Position numbers and translations under genes: made by a program. Source: Laspinema olomoucense D3b (GTDB lineage: Bacteria; Cyanobacteriota; Cyanobacteriia; Cyanobacteriales; Laspinemataceae). Taken from it: a stretch of 64,000 bases of DNA. The notes beneath the pieces were generated by a model. That model did no database searches. It was not told where the DNA came from and saw only the letters and a list, made by a program, of their open reading frames with translations. Each line of letters begins with the position of its first letter. The stretch's first letter is position 1. Shown here one piece after another: positions 26,173-36,334 of the stretch. The stretch covers positions 173,508-237,507 of the forward strand of contig NZ_JAMXFA010000005.1 in assembly GCF_025370785.1 (NCBI RefSeq). The letters run 5' to 3'.

Positions 26173-26298
26173 CACTTCGCGCCCTAACTTACAAAGCTTA
26201 CATACTTGCTCACTGGTAGGGCATTACTTCCTGTAAGTAACACTAGCAGGTTCGATTCCTGCGTATGAACCAACGGCTTTCTTGACTTGCGCGAAGTG
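26173..26298 (+). ncRNA. Y-RNA-like unit 1
   Basis: The ends pair as CACTTCGCGC/GCGCGAAGTG, followed by TTTTAATTTT. An internal loop (CCTAACTTAC opposite CTTGACTT) and AAAGC/GCTTT lead into a tRNA-like cloverleaf at 26199-26269: acceptor TACATAC/GTATGAA, D arm with GGTA, anticodon-like loop TCCTGTA, T arm GCAGG-TTCGATT-CCTGC. The 3' strand CUUGACUUG resembles the CUUGACUAG of vertebrate Y RNAs that contacts Ro60. Confidence 0.75.
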
Positions 26299-26338
26299 TT
26301 TTAATTTTCTGCGGTTCAACACCCTTTTAATATCCAGG

Positions 26339-26458
26339 CACTTCGTATCCCAACGCAGAAAGCTTACATACTTTGGTAACGCTTTACTCTCATCAAGTAA
26401 ATGCAGCAGGTTCGATCCCTGTGAATGACGCAACGGCTTTCTGGACTTGTACGAGGTG
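26339..26458 (+). ncRNA. Y-RNA-like unit 2
   Basis: Ends CACTTCGTA/TACGAGGTG: both strands changed relative to unit 1 while pairing is kept. The tRNA-like insert has a reduced D arm (TTTGGTAAC), anticodon-like loop CTCATCA in TTTAC/GTAAA, and T arm GCAGG-TTCGATC-CCTGT. The 3' strand reads CTGGACTTG. A T-rich stretch follows. Confidence 0.72.
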
Positions 26459-26497
26459 TTTAAATTTTTCCGTGTTCCACTGTTTTGTGTACCCCGG

Positions 26498-26623
26498 CAC
26501 TTCGCGCCCTAACTTAAAAAGCTTACATACTTGCTCACTGGTAGGGCATTACTTTATGGAAGTAACCTTAGCAGGTTCGATTCCTGCGTATGAAATAACG
26601 GCTTTTTTGACTTGCGTGAAGTG
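26498..26623 (+). ncRNA. Y-RNA-like unit 3
   Basis: Ends CACTTCGCGC/GCGTGAAGTG (one G-U). The internal strands CCTAACTTAA and TTTGACTTG match unit 1. The tRNA-like insert repeats the D arm and T arm of unit 1, with anticodon-like loop TTATGGA in TTACT/AGTAA. TTTTAATTTT follows, terminator-like. Confidence 0.73.
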
Positions 26624-26662
26624 TTTTAATTTTCTCCCTTTCAAAACTGTTTTAATATCAGG

Positions 26663-26788
26663 CACTTCGTACCCCTACTCAGAAAGCTTACATACTTGCT
26701 CACTGGTGGAGCATTACTCTGATAAAGTAACCCCAGCAGGTTCGATTCCTGCGTATGAACCAACGGCTTTCTGGACTTGTACGAGGTG
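26663..26788 (+). ncRNA. Y-RNA-like unit 4
   Basis: Ends CACTTCGTA/TACGAGGTG as in unit 2. The insert is the most regular cloverleaf: D stem GCTC/GAGC, anticodon-like TTACT-CTGATAA-AGTAA (would read GAU), variable CCCCA, T arm GCAGG-TTCGATT-CCTGC, 3' GTATGAACC. The 3' strand reads CTGGACTTG. Confidence 0.73.
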
Positions 26789-26828
26789 GTTAAATTTTTC
26801 GGGTTTCATCCGGCTTGTAGTATCCACG

Positions 26829-26962
26829 CACTTCGCGCCCTAACTGCAAAAGCTTACATACTTGCTACTGGTAAAGCGCTTGATTCAAAATCAAGTACCC
26901 GTAAGGGTTTGTGGGTTCAACTCCCATGTATAAACAACGGCTTTTCAAACTTGCGCGAAGTG
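26829..26962 (+). ncRNA. Y-RNA-like unit 5 with class II tRNA-Leu-like insert
   Basis: Ends CACTTCGCGC/GCGCGAAGTG, then TTCTTTTTTTT, the best terminator of the five. The insert has anticodon-like CTTGA-TTCAAAA-TCAAG (CAA), an extra ACCC-GTAA-GGGT arm and T arm GTGGG-TTCAACT-CCCAT, so it resembles a class II tRNA-Leu(CAA), unlike the class I inserts of units 1-4. The acceptor-like stem is weak. The 3' strand reads CAAACTTG. Confidence 0.72.
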
Positions 26963-26978
26963 TTCTTTTTTTTGTTAA

Positions 26979-28469
<1,491 letters not shown>

Positions 28470-28529
28470 AGGAAGTCGGATGCGCTACGGCGCATCCAGC
28501 TTATTTATACCTATTCTCCCTTAAATCCT

Positions 28530-28793
28530 ATGCAGTGTGGACTCTGCCAACGAGAGATGGAGAACCTCACGGTTCACCACCTGATTCCGAAACAAAAAGA
28601 TGGAGCAAAAGGGCCGAGGGTTGATATTTGTTCAGCCTGTCACCGTCAGGTTCATGCACTCTTTGATAATGCTCAACTGGCGAAGGAACTTAATACGGTG
28701 GAAAAACTCCAGGAAGAACCCCAAATGAAGAAATTTCTGGCTTGGGTGAGGAAGCAAAAGCCCGAGAAAAAGATTAAGGTGCATCGCGCCTAA
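28530..28793 (+). CDS. Small HNH endonuclease-type protein
   Basis: 87 residues. Two CxxC pairs (CGLCQREM; CSACHRQVHALF) and HHLIPKQKDG give a compact zinc HNH domain with His-His and a C-terminal His. It starts 60 bp after the TROVE gene on the same strand and may be cotranscribed. The target nucleic acid is unknown; in this context an RNA or DNA processing role is possible but not shown. Confidence 0.75.
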   Translation: MQCGLCQREMENLTVHHLIPKQKDGAKGPRVDICSACHRQVHALFDNAQLAKELNTVEKLQEEPQMKKFLAWVRKQKPEKKIKVHRA

Positions 28794-28935
28794 TTATTTT
28801 AGCGCGCCCGATCCTCCCAGTCCCTTGGGTAATTGGACAATCCCTGCAAAACTCCCGATCGCCATGTCAAGTTAATCTTTAGAAGTTTTAGGCTCTAAAG
28901 ATTAACTTTTGTGGGAGAGGAAGTGCAAGACTCTC

Positions 28936-29352
28936 CTAATTTTCAAAATAAGTATATGAACTCATTTCACAAACGTTTATATTCGTTTGGTAAATATCCC
29001 CTGCCCCAACATCTTCACCCGGTCCAAAGGTAGCTTTTAAGTCATAGTTGCAGGTAAGTGCGCCATCATAAATGGTGACGGTTGTGAAGTCTCCTGGCTC
29101 GACTACAACTCCTTCACCCAAAATATCGGGTCCCCAGTCCTCGGACTCACTAGGGGAAACGTAAAAGTGCGTTAAGCTGCGACTCTCGAAGTTATTAATC
29201 AGTGTAAATTCTATATCCTCGCCAACTTGAGCGAGTTTAAATTCTATATCCTGAGCATCTTGAGCTTGCGCGGTGTAGGTTGCTCCGGACCAAATGACGG
29301 GAACTGAGACCAAAGCCACGGCTAACATTTTACGAACTGAATGGTTCAACAT
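28936..29352 (-). CDS. Secreted small protein, unknown function
   Basis: 138 residues with a classical signal peptide (KMLAVALVSVPVIWSG...AQAQD, cleavage likely after AQA near residue 30). The mature part contains IEFTLINNFESRSLTHFYVSPSESEDWGPDILG and a TCNYDLKATF strand, a domain seen in many small exported proteins of unknown role. Two cysteines (TCNYD, NVCEM) could form a disulfide. Exported to the periplasm or beyond; no operon partner. Confidence 0.65.
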   Translation of the reverse strand: MLNHSVRKMLAVALVSVPVIWSGATYTAQAQDAQDIEFKLAQVGEDIEFTLINNFESRSLTHFYVSPSESEDWGPDILGEGVVVEPGDFTTVTIYDGALTCNYDLKATFGPGEDVGAGDIYQTNINVCEMSSYTYFEN

Positions 29353-30123
29353 TGTTTGATTCCTTTAGGAAAATGAGTTGGGTGTGAAAATAGTGAAGTC
29401 TAAGAGTGCAAGTCACAAAGGATTGGATAGCCTAGGGGAGGCGATCGCCCCATAAGCGATTACAATCCTTTGCTCGAATTACTTCTATCCAGCCGGTATC
29501 GGGCAACAGGTTGGTAGCCTGATCTAACATTAAACCCGTGTTGCGGGACCCTAGATAAAGGGTTGATTCTCCCTAGTATTAGCGGCCTTTACGACGGTGA
29601 TGAGAGTTGGGATTTGGGAGATAATCTGATTGCCTCGTGATGGATCAGTCCCGAGGCGATCGCCCGATTTTTTAGACCCGGTGATCGCTGAAGTCTCTTT
29701 CCCCGATGGGGACTGCCCGCAAGTTTTTCCATTAGGAAATTACGCGACGGCTTCAAATTAACCGATTTTACTCGGCTTTAGTATATATGCTTGCCCTGAG
29801 TTTATGTCTCTCAATTGATAAAATTTGAGAGTTACATATTTTATGACACAAAGTTCGGGTAGATGTCAATCCCTTTTTGATTAATTTTTTGCTAAGCGAT
29901 TGGGAATTTAGAGGCGCTATTATAGGTAAAATATAATTAAGACGCATAGTCATCGCAAAAAGTTCGGGGGAGTTAAAGAAAATTTTGCCGAGGCCCAGCC
30001 GCCGGGGCCGAAGAGGCGGGTTATGGCGCTGCGGCCCAGGACGGAAGGCAAAATCAAACCGGGGCCGAGGCAATTTACGGCTTTACCTACATTTTGTATA
30101 TCTCTCACATTCATAAACTCGCC
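29353..30123. other. Intergenic region with a GC-rich structured island
   Basis: About 770 bp. Most is AT-rich and featureless. At 29982-30074 a GC-rich block can fold strongly: ATTTTGCC (29982) with GGCAAAAT (30047), and internally CCGCC/GGCGG and GGGCCG/CGGCCC. It lies just beyond the stop of the minus-strand gene ending at 30124. A frame through it on the minus strand has no coding character. Confidence 0.5.
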
Positions 30124-30828
30124 TCACTTAGATTTACGATCGCCCTCGGACTCGATGGCAAAAAACTGCTTAGTTGCCGGTGCATAAGTCCAGGCAAATC
30201 CTGCCGGGTCTTTCTCCCGACTCCAGTCCAGAAATTCGGGTTTGTTCTTATTTTTACTCACCGTCGTCGGATGCACCCCCAACCGGGTTGCCAGTTCCGT
30301 CTGATTCATCGGCGGGGGCAACACGATCCGGCGCTTTTTCGGGGCAACGGCTTTGGGGGGTTCGGGTTCCGCCATAGCCGGGACGCTGGCGACATCGATG
30401 GTTTGGTAGCGTTCCGGCAATTTAATACTGGAAAAACAGTAAACCATGCCCCCATTATCGGTGATTTCATATCCTGCGGCGAACTCCCGCGCCCGTTCTT
30501 CTAAATATTCTTGGGCTTCAGTCCCAGAAATGTCCCCATGCATGGCAAAGTCTAGGGCGGTTAGACGTCCCTGGTTATCCTGGATTAATTGATAAAACAG
30601 GGCATTGAGCTTAGAGAGTCGCTGTTGTTCCTTTTCTTGATACTGTTTCCACGCCCATCCCAATCCGGAGATCACGGCGACCCCCAGTAACATTCGCCAT
30701 GCAGATAATACGACGGTGACGCCGACTAAGATAGGCACCAGCACAATCAGCCGGGATTCTAGGGTTCCGGTGGCTTGGGGGGGGTTGCTGGGGTTGGGGT
30801 CACGGTTCATCTCGCGATCGGCTGGCAT
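30124..30828 (-). CDS. Membrane-anchored protein with winged-helix-like C-terminus
   Basis: 234 residues. A hydrophobic stretch of about 35 residues (LIVLVPILVGVTVVLSAWRM and the following VAVISGLGWAWK) forms one or two spans near residue 30-65. It is followed by a coiled segment, a helical domain (ALDFAMHGDISGTEAQEYLE) and a C-terminal HTH-like segment (MNQTELATRLGVHPTTVSKNK). The HTH wording resembles Xre/MerR recognition helices. Membrane tethering plus an HTH suggests regulation or nucleoid contact, but no function is known. Confidence 0.6.
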   Translation of the reverse strand: MPADREMNRDPNPSNPPQATGTLESRLIVLVPILVGVTVVLSAWRMLLGVAVISGLGWAWKQYQEKEQQRLSKLNALFYQLIQDNQGRLTALDFAMHGDISGTEAQEYLEERAREFAAGYEITDNGGMVYCFSSIKLPERYQTIDVASVPAMAEPEPPKAVAPKKRRIVLPPPMNQTELATRLGVHPTTVSKNKNKPEFLDWSREKDPAGFAWTYAPATKQFFAIESEGDRKSK

Positions 30829-31463
30829 TTTTACCTAGAGTTTGGATTTAACCTTTGAGTGAGCATCGGCATGATTTGCCACAAGTTGCATTATTGCATC
30901 AGTGTCCGCGTTTAGTCACGGCGATCGCCATCCCAAGATAGATTTTCTGAGGGCGGCCCTACCTGATGAGTGGCATCTGCGGACTCTGGAGGCTTCTATA
31001 TCCCCAGATGGAAATTGAGGCAATGGAGTCAAGATCTCCCAGGGTCTACCCCCAGTTAGATTTTTGCCCAGTTTAGAGGCTTTATACTTAGGGTTGCTCT
31101 ATCCAGGATTTGCATAATGGTAGAAACTGTTCCGGAAATTTTCTGGGGTTACGGGTCGGGCATCATCGGCTTAAGTTGGGGGTAATTAGCCCGGTCCTAA
31201 ACTCCTACAAGAGCCACTAACATTGGGTTTGAAGGAGTTTCATATAAAAAATTATTAATAATTGAGGACTCTTTTCATAGCCACAAGTTGGGACTAAATC
31301 ATCAAAGCATAGTTTTACCTATTCCGAGGATATACCCACAGATATATCTTGAATCACTTTATCATAAATTCGAGGATTGACACCAAATTGGTGATGTAAG
31401 ACAACTCTCAAACTTGTTAACGTTGAACTATAAAACTAATCAACGTTTAACAGAGAGTGTGAC
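30829..31463. other. Intergenic region, nothing assigned
   Basis: About 630 bp between divergent genes. No ORF with coding features, no RNA gene and no terminator-like hairpin stood out. Confidence 0.5.
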
Positions 31464-32195
31464 ATGAGTTTTTTTCCGACCAACCAAGCGATTTTTTCCA
31501 AAAAACCCGATCCGAGTACCATTCAGGATTGCAAAGGATTATGGCGAATCCGCTGGAAGATTGGAGAGCGGACTATTTTTAAGCAATTTTATACCCGAAT
31601 TGATCAAAGTATGATGGTTTGGGCATTGGTGACGGCAGCTATCTTTTTCACTGCCCAATTTTTCCCCATTAGTTGGACAACGCAAGCGATCGCTTGGTCG
31701 GTGTTCACCCTGGTAGCGACTGCCCTCATGTGCTACTTAAGCTGGTTTTGGGTGACGGTAGAAGAAGTACGCTGGACAATTTATTGGTGGGTATTCCTGA
31801 TGGTGGGGGGAACGATTTTAACTGACGCCAGTATTGTTTATGGTTGGGGAGATATTTTGATTCGTCTGTGTCCCTTATGGTTGGCATTATGTGGACTGGG
31901 TTATGTGGGAACCGCATGGGCATTGCGATCGCGCAGTACCTTTTTAGCGGCAGGATTTCATTTTGTGGGGATAGCTATTTTACCGGCGTGCAGTGGATGG
32001 CAATATCTGGTTACAGGTTTGATTATGACGGGTACTTTGGTACTCTTTTTTGAAAGAAGGTGGGATATGCGTCCTCATCAGGAAGTTAAGGCGATCGCTG
32101 TGGAGCGTCAAGAAGTGAAGCGCGATCGGCGACTACGGGAGGACTCGGTTTATGCCACACAACTGCGCCACCTCTCTACGGCGAAGCAGAATTAA
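31464..32195 (+). CDS. Multi-span membrane protein, unknown function
   Basis: 243 residues with about six hydrophobic segments (for example ALVTAAIFFTAQFFPI, AIAWSVFTLVATALMCYL and IYWWVFLMVGGTILTDA) between a 45-residue polar N-terminus and a basic C-terminal tail (RRWDMRPHQEV...KRDRRLRE). The pattern is that of a small conserved cyanobacterial integral membrane protein. I cannot name a family. A good start (GTGTGACATGAG context) and no overlap with other frames support it being real. Confidence 0.6.
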   Translation: MSFFPTNQAIFSKKPDPSTIQDCKGLWRIRWKIGERTIFKQFYTRIDQSMMVWALVTAAIFFTAQFFPISWTTQAIAWSVFTLVATALMCYLSWFWVTVEEVRWTIYWWVFLMVGGTILTDASIVYGWGDILIRLCPLWLALCGLGYVGTAWALRSRSTFLAAGFHFVGIAILPACSGWQYLVTGLIMTGTLVLFFERRWDMRPHQEVKAIAVERQEVKRDRRLREDSVYATQLRHLSTAKQN

Positions 32196-32370
32196 TCCCC
32201 GGCAAGCTTTTCACCCGGAATGAGGCCCTAAAGAAAGCCACTCTCATTCCCCGGTTACCGAGGGAATCGACTAACATTTCAGAGTTCCCAGATATAGTAT
32301 TCCCTATAATAATCCTGCTCTACATCCTGGATTAAATGGCGTTGAGAAATCGTCTATCTTTTCAATAACC

Positions 32371-32417
32371 GTTAGTGAAATCCCCGCCCCAAATCTCAGG
32401 GCGGGGATTTCACTAAC
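32371..32417. repeat. Perfect 19-bp stem hairpin
   Basis: GTTAGTGAAATCCCCGCCC at 32371-32389 is exactly complementary to 32399-32417 around a nine-base loop. There is no T-tract. It may be a processing site, a bidirectional terminator or a small mobile repeat. Confidence 0.6.
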
Positions 32418-32849
32418 AGACCCTAGCCCACTCTTTGGGAGAGGGCTAGGGTTTTGAGGACTAGATTAGGGTTTGTCCGGCTCTCTGGACCCTGAGTAAC
32501 TGCCCCTATTTTGCGGGGACCAATTGTAACTACACCACCCCATTGACGGGTTAGATTGCAAATCGAATTTCCTAAATCTATCTAATTTGTCGCCCGTCCC
32601 TAGCGCCTCGGTAAAGTGGGAGTTAGAACCGGGTTTATGGAAAAAATCTCAGCTAATCCCTAAAGTTTTTTGGACCCAAAGCCCGGTTTCGGGTCCCAGA
32701 TTTGTTGCAAGCGGCCCGCAAATTGGGAATAAACCGGGGTTCGGGTCCAGGGGAGTGAATGAGGGGAGAGCAATGCCCTGGTGAGTTTTAGGAAGGGCTT
32801 TTCTGACGGGCCAATTGTAGGAGCCTGGGGCGGAGTTTAGGATGTATCT

Positions 32850-32907
32850 CGGGATTTTAAGGGGCAATTCTGGAGAATCTATCGAGGAATTACCCCTTAA
32901 AATCCCG
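32850..32907. repeat. Perfect 15-bp stem inverted repeat
   Basis: CGGGATTTTAAGGGG at 32850-32864 pairs with CCCCTTAAAATCCCG at 32893-32907 across a 28-base loop. It is of the TTAAGGGG palindrome type seen elsewhere in the window. Confidence 0.6.
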
Positions 32908-33235
32908 CGATACTTGGCAAGAGGTTTAGTGTCAGGGTTTCTTGATTTAAAGTGGGCTTATTATAGCAGATTTTCGGTGATTTTTCCCAAACGAATAAGC
33001 ATTTCCTGACTTTATGTAATTTTGTATCGTTTTGTAGAGTTTTTTAGCATTTTGATAGTTACATCCATCCGGAGAGGGATTCTATAGAAAGAAGAAGAGA
33101 TTGTAGGGAAGATTTTGGGCAAAATCATCTCAACGATCCATCTGCGATCGCCCCCTGGATGTAGAAACTCTCCCGGATTTGTTTTTACAGCCAGAACCCT
33201 CGAATAGTTAAGTAGAATTACCTGAGCGGATACCG

Positions 33236-36214
33236 ATGTACGCAACCGATTGGACTATCACCGAACGCAACTTTGACTCCTTGAGCGAACCGCATCATCA
33301 TGAAACGGTTTTTACCCTCGGAAATGGGTATCTGGGCACTCGTGGAACCTTCGAGGAAGGGTATCCCGGGGCAAAACCTGCCACCTTGATTAATGGGGTG
33401 TATGATAAGGTCGCGATCGTCCATACGGAACTGGCAAATTGCCCCGATTGGCTGCCGATGGTGGTGTCTGTCGGTGGCGAATACTTCAGCCTCGATCGCG
33501 GCGAAATCCTGCACTATGAAAGGCAACTGGATATGCGACGCGGCATTCTCAGCCGCCAAATTCGCTGGCGTAGTCCCCAGGGAAAAACTGTGGACCTCCA
33601 TTTTGAGCGGTTTACCAGCCTTGCTGAACACCATCTCGCCGCCATCCGACTTTCGGTTACCCCGGTTGATTTCGCCGATATTGTGGAAATCCAAGCGGGA
33701 CTCGATGGACACCCGGACAACCAAGGGATCAAGCATTGGAAATGGATTAATCAAGGTTTAACCCCAGTCAGAACCGCTCAATCCGGCAGTTCCCTCCCCT
33801 TTTCCCTCCTCCCGTCAGAAGTGGATGGGGTCTGGATGCAGTTGTCTACGTTACATAGTGGAATTGAACTGGGAATGGCAACCCAGCTTTCAGTTAAAAA
33901 CGCCCAGCAGCAAGCTTTTCCGGTGTTGGCGATGACGACCCCGGGCTATCCAACCCTCACCACCCGCTTTCAAGGCAACCCGGGAGAAACGGTGACGGTG
34001 GAAAAATTGGTGACGATTTATACCTCCCGGGATACAGAGGCCCCGACTCAGGCGGCGATCGCCAAACTGAGTCAACTCAAAGACTACGACACCCTCCGGG
34101 ACGAACATACTGCCGCCTGGGCTCGCCTCTGGCAACAATCTGATGTGGTCATCGAAGGGGACCTCAAAGCGCAACAGGCAATCCGCTATAACCTGTTCCA
34201 ATTGCTGCAAGCGGCTCCCCTCCATGATAGTCATGTCAGCATTCCCGCAAAAACGTTATCGGGTTTTGCTTACCGGGGTCACGTTTTTTGGGATACGGAA
34301 ATTTTTCTGCTGCCCTTTTTAAGCTACACCCAACCGGCAGTGGCCAAAAATGCCCTAACTTATCGCTACCATACTCTCCCCGGTGCGCGTCGCAAAGCGG
34401 CAGATTCGGGGTATGAAGGGGCGATGTTTGCCTGGGAGAGTGCAGCTACTGGAGATGAAGTCACCCCCCGGTGGGTCCCGGATGCAGAAGGGAAAGAATT
34501 AGTGCGAATTTGGTGTGGGGACATCGAACTGCACATCACCACGGATGTTGCTTATGCCGTCTGGAACTACTGGCAAATCACCGGGGACGACGGCTGGATG
34601 GTAGACTATGGCGCAGAATTAATCCTGGATACGGCTGTATTCTGGGGAAGTCGCGCCGAATGGAATGGCGATCGCAACTGTTATGAGATCCGGGACGTGA
34701 TTGGACCCGACGAAAATCACGATCGCGTCAATAACAATACCTTCACCAATCGAATGATGCAATGGCATCTGGAAACCGCGCAGAAAGTATTGAACTGGTT
34801 ACAGGATTTCGCACCGGATCAGGCGCAGGCATTGGTGCAGCAACTGGATCTCGATGCCAAACGCCTCACCCATTGGAACCAGGTGATTGAGCGGATTTAC
34901 CTGCCGACCCCCACAGAAACGGGGTTAATTGAGCAATCGGAAGGCTTTTTCGCGCTCAAAGATGTGAATTTGGCGGATTACGAACCGCGTCAGCAGTCGA
35001 TGCAGGCGATTTTAGGAATTGAGACGACGAATCAATGCCAGATTCTCAAACAGCCGGATGTGTTGATGTTGCTGTATCTGTTGGGCGATCGCTACGATTC
35101 CCAAACCCTGCAAGCGAACTGGGATTACTACTGTCCCCGGACTGATCACGTTTATGGATCGAGTCTGGGTCCGGCAATCCATGCGGTTTTAGCGGCACAA
35201 TTGGATCAACCGATGGAGGCCTATCAACACTTCATGCGCGCTGCATTAGTCGATTTAGAAGATGTGCGGGGTAATGCTTGTGAGGGGATTCATGCTGCCT
35301 CGACGGGAGGGGTGTGGCAAGCAGTTGTGTTTGGATTTGCGGGGATTCGTCTGACAGAACGGGGCCCGATCGCCAATCCTCACTTACCCCCAGGATGGAC
35401 TCGTCTGAAGTTCAAGCTTTCCTGGCGCGATCGCTGGTATGAGTTTGATATTAAGCAGGATAGTCCCTCCGTTTTGTCGGAAATTACTGCAACAGCGTTA
35501 CGCGACAAGTTGCGCGGGGTGATTTTTGATTTGGATGGGGTACTGACGGATACGGCAGAATACCATTATTTAGGCTGGAAGCAACTAGCGGATGAGGAGG
35601 GAATCCCCTTTGATCGCGAGGCAAATGAAGCGATGCGCGGGTTGGCACGTCGCGAGTCTCTGTTAACGTTGCTAGGCAGTCGCCAAGTTCCCGAAGCGCA
35701 AATGCAGGAAATGATGGACCGCAAAAACCGTTACTATCTTGACTTGGTGGCGGAGATTGGTCCCCAGGATTTGTTACCGGGGGCACTGGAGTTTTTGATG
35801 GAACTGCAAGCGGCAGGGATGAAGGTGGCGATCGGTTCATCGAGCAAAAATGCTCATAATGTGGTGGAACGCCTGGGAATTGGTCATCTCGTTGAGGCGA
35901 TCGCCGATGGATACAGTGTATCGCGCTCAAAACCCGCCCCGGATTTGTTCCTTCATGCGGCGGATTTGTTGGGGATTCCTCCGGCACAATGTATTGTTTT
36001 TGAAGATGCTGACTCGGGGGTAGAAGCGGCGAAAGCAGCGGGAATGTTGGCTGTGGGATTGGGTCCGGTGGAACGCTTCCAGGATGCGGATTTGGTTCTG
36101 CCTTCTTTAGAGTATATTCAGTGGAAGGATTTGCTGGACAAACTCGCACAAATCACCGGGGGGCCTGGGGATTTAGCGGCGATCGGCAAACCCATTGGTG
36201 CCGGTTTGGTGTAA
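33236..36214 (+). CDS. GH65 glycoside phosphorylase fused to beta-phosphoglucomutase
   Basis: 992 residues. Residues 1 to about 755 are a GH65 phosphorylase: N-terminal beta-sandwich (FTLGNGYLGTRGTFEEGYPG), then an (alpha/alpha)6 barrel with the catalytic Glu in VIGPDENHD. Residues from about 760 are a HAD phosphomutase: nucleophile Asp in VIFDLDGVLTDT, Ser in IGSSSKNA, Lys in SRSKPAPDLF and acidic VFEDADSGVEAA. Phosphorolysis of an alpha-glucobiose (maltose, trehalose or kojibiose type) would release beta-glucose-1-phosphate, which the second domain converts to glucose-6-phosphate, so the fusion couples two consecutive steps. The exact disaccharide is not determinable here. Confidence 0.9.
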   Translation: MYATDWTITERNFDSLSEPHHHETVFTLGNGYLGTRGTFEEGYPGAKPATLINGVYDKVAIVHTELANCPDWLPMVVSVGGEYFSLDRGEILHYERQLDMRRGILSRQIRWRSPQGKTVDLHFERFTSLAEHHLAAIRLSVTPVDFADIVEIQAGLDGHPDNQGIKHWKWINQGLTPVRTAQSGSSLPFSLLPSEVDGVWMQLSTLHSGIELGMATQLSVKNAQQQAFPVLAMTTPGYPTLTTRFQGNPGETVTVEKLVTIYTSRDTEAPTQAAIAKLSQLKDYDTLRDEHTAAWARLWQQSDVVIEGDLKAQQAIRYNLFQLLQAAPLHDSHVSIPAKTLSGFAYRGHVFWDTEIFLLPFLSYTQPAVAKNALTYRYHTLPGARRKAADSGYEGAMFAWESAATGDEVTPRWVPDAEGKELVRIWCGDIELHITTDVAYAVWNYWQITGDDGWMVDYGAELILDTAVFWGSRAEWNGDRNCYEIRDVIGPDENHDRVNNNTFTNRMMQWHLETAQKVLNWLQDFAPDQAQALVQQLDLDAKRLTHWNQVIERIYLPTPTETGLIEQSEGFFALKDVNLADYEPRQQSMQAILGIETTNQCQILKQPDVLMLLYLLGDRYDSQTLQANWDYYCPRTDHVYGSSLGPAIHAVLAAQLDQPMEAYQHFMRAALVDLEDVRGNACEGIHAASTGGVWQAVVFGFAGIRLTERGPIANPHLPPGWTRLKFKLSWRDRWYEFDIKQDSPSVLSEITATALRDKLRGVIFDLDGVLTDTAEYHYLGWKQLADEEGIPFDREANEAMRGLARRESLLTLLGSRQVPEAQMQEMMDRKNRYYLDLVAEIGPQDLLPGALEFLMELQAAGMKVAIGSSSKNAHNVVERLGIGHLVEAIADGYSVSRSKPAPDLFLHAADLLGIPPAQCIVFEDADSGVEAAKAAGMLAVGLGPVERFQDADLVLPSLEYIQWKDLLDKLAQITGGPGDLAAIGKPIGAGLV

Positions 36215-36261
36215 TTCAGGTCCCCAAATTTGGGTTAATCCTTGAATTGGATTAACGTTGT

Positions 36262-36294
36262 AAAGACACGGCTTTTATTGCCGTGTCTTTTTGT
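36262..36294 (+). terminator. Intrinsic terminator of the GH65 fusion gene
   Basis: AAGACACGGC/GCCGTGTCTT with a seven-base loop followed by TTTTTG, 48 bp after the stop. Confidence 0.85.
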
Positions 36295-36334
36295 TGTAAA
36301 ATTTCAACGCTAAACGTGCAAGGGTCAAGGTTGT

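Larger units (their letters stand above)
32196..33235. other. Long intergenic region with two perfect hairpins
   Basis: About 1 kb without a convincing gene. It contains two long perfect stem-loops (32371-32417 and 32850-32907) and a patch of AAACCGGGTTT-type motifs around 32625-32770. The short frames on both strands here lack coding features. Confidence 0.55.

Noticed and set aside
26173..26962. Five ordinary tRNA genes
   Set aside because: The T arms are canonical, but the acceptor stems are extended by inner and outer helices and the 3' ends are followed by more paired sequence; unit 2 lacks a normal D arm. They fit inserts within longer RNAs better than free tRNAs.
29768..30073. Minus-strand 101-residue ORF through the GC-rich island
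   Set aside because: Composition changes abruptly inside the frame and no conserved motif is visible; the GC block looks like structured non-coding sequence.
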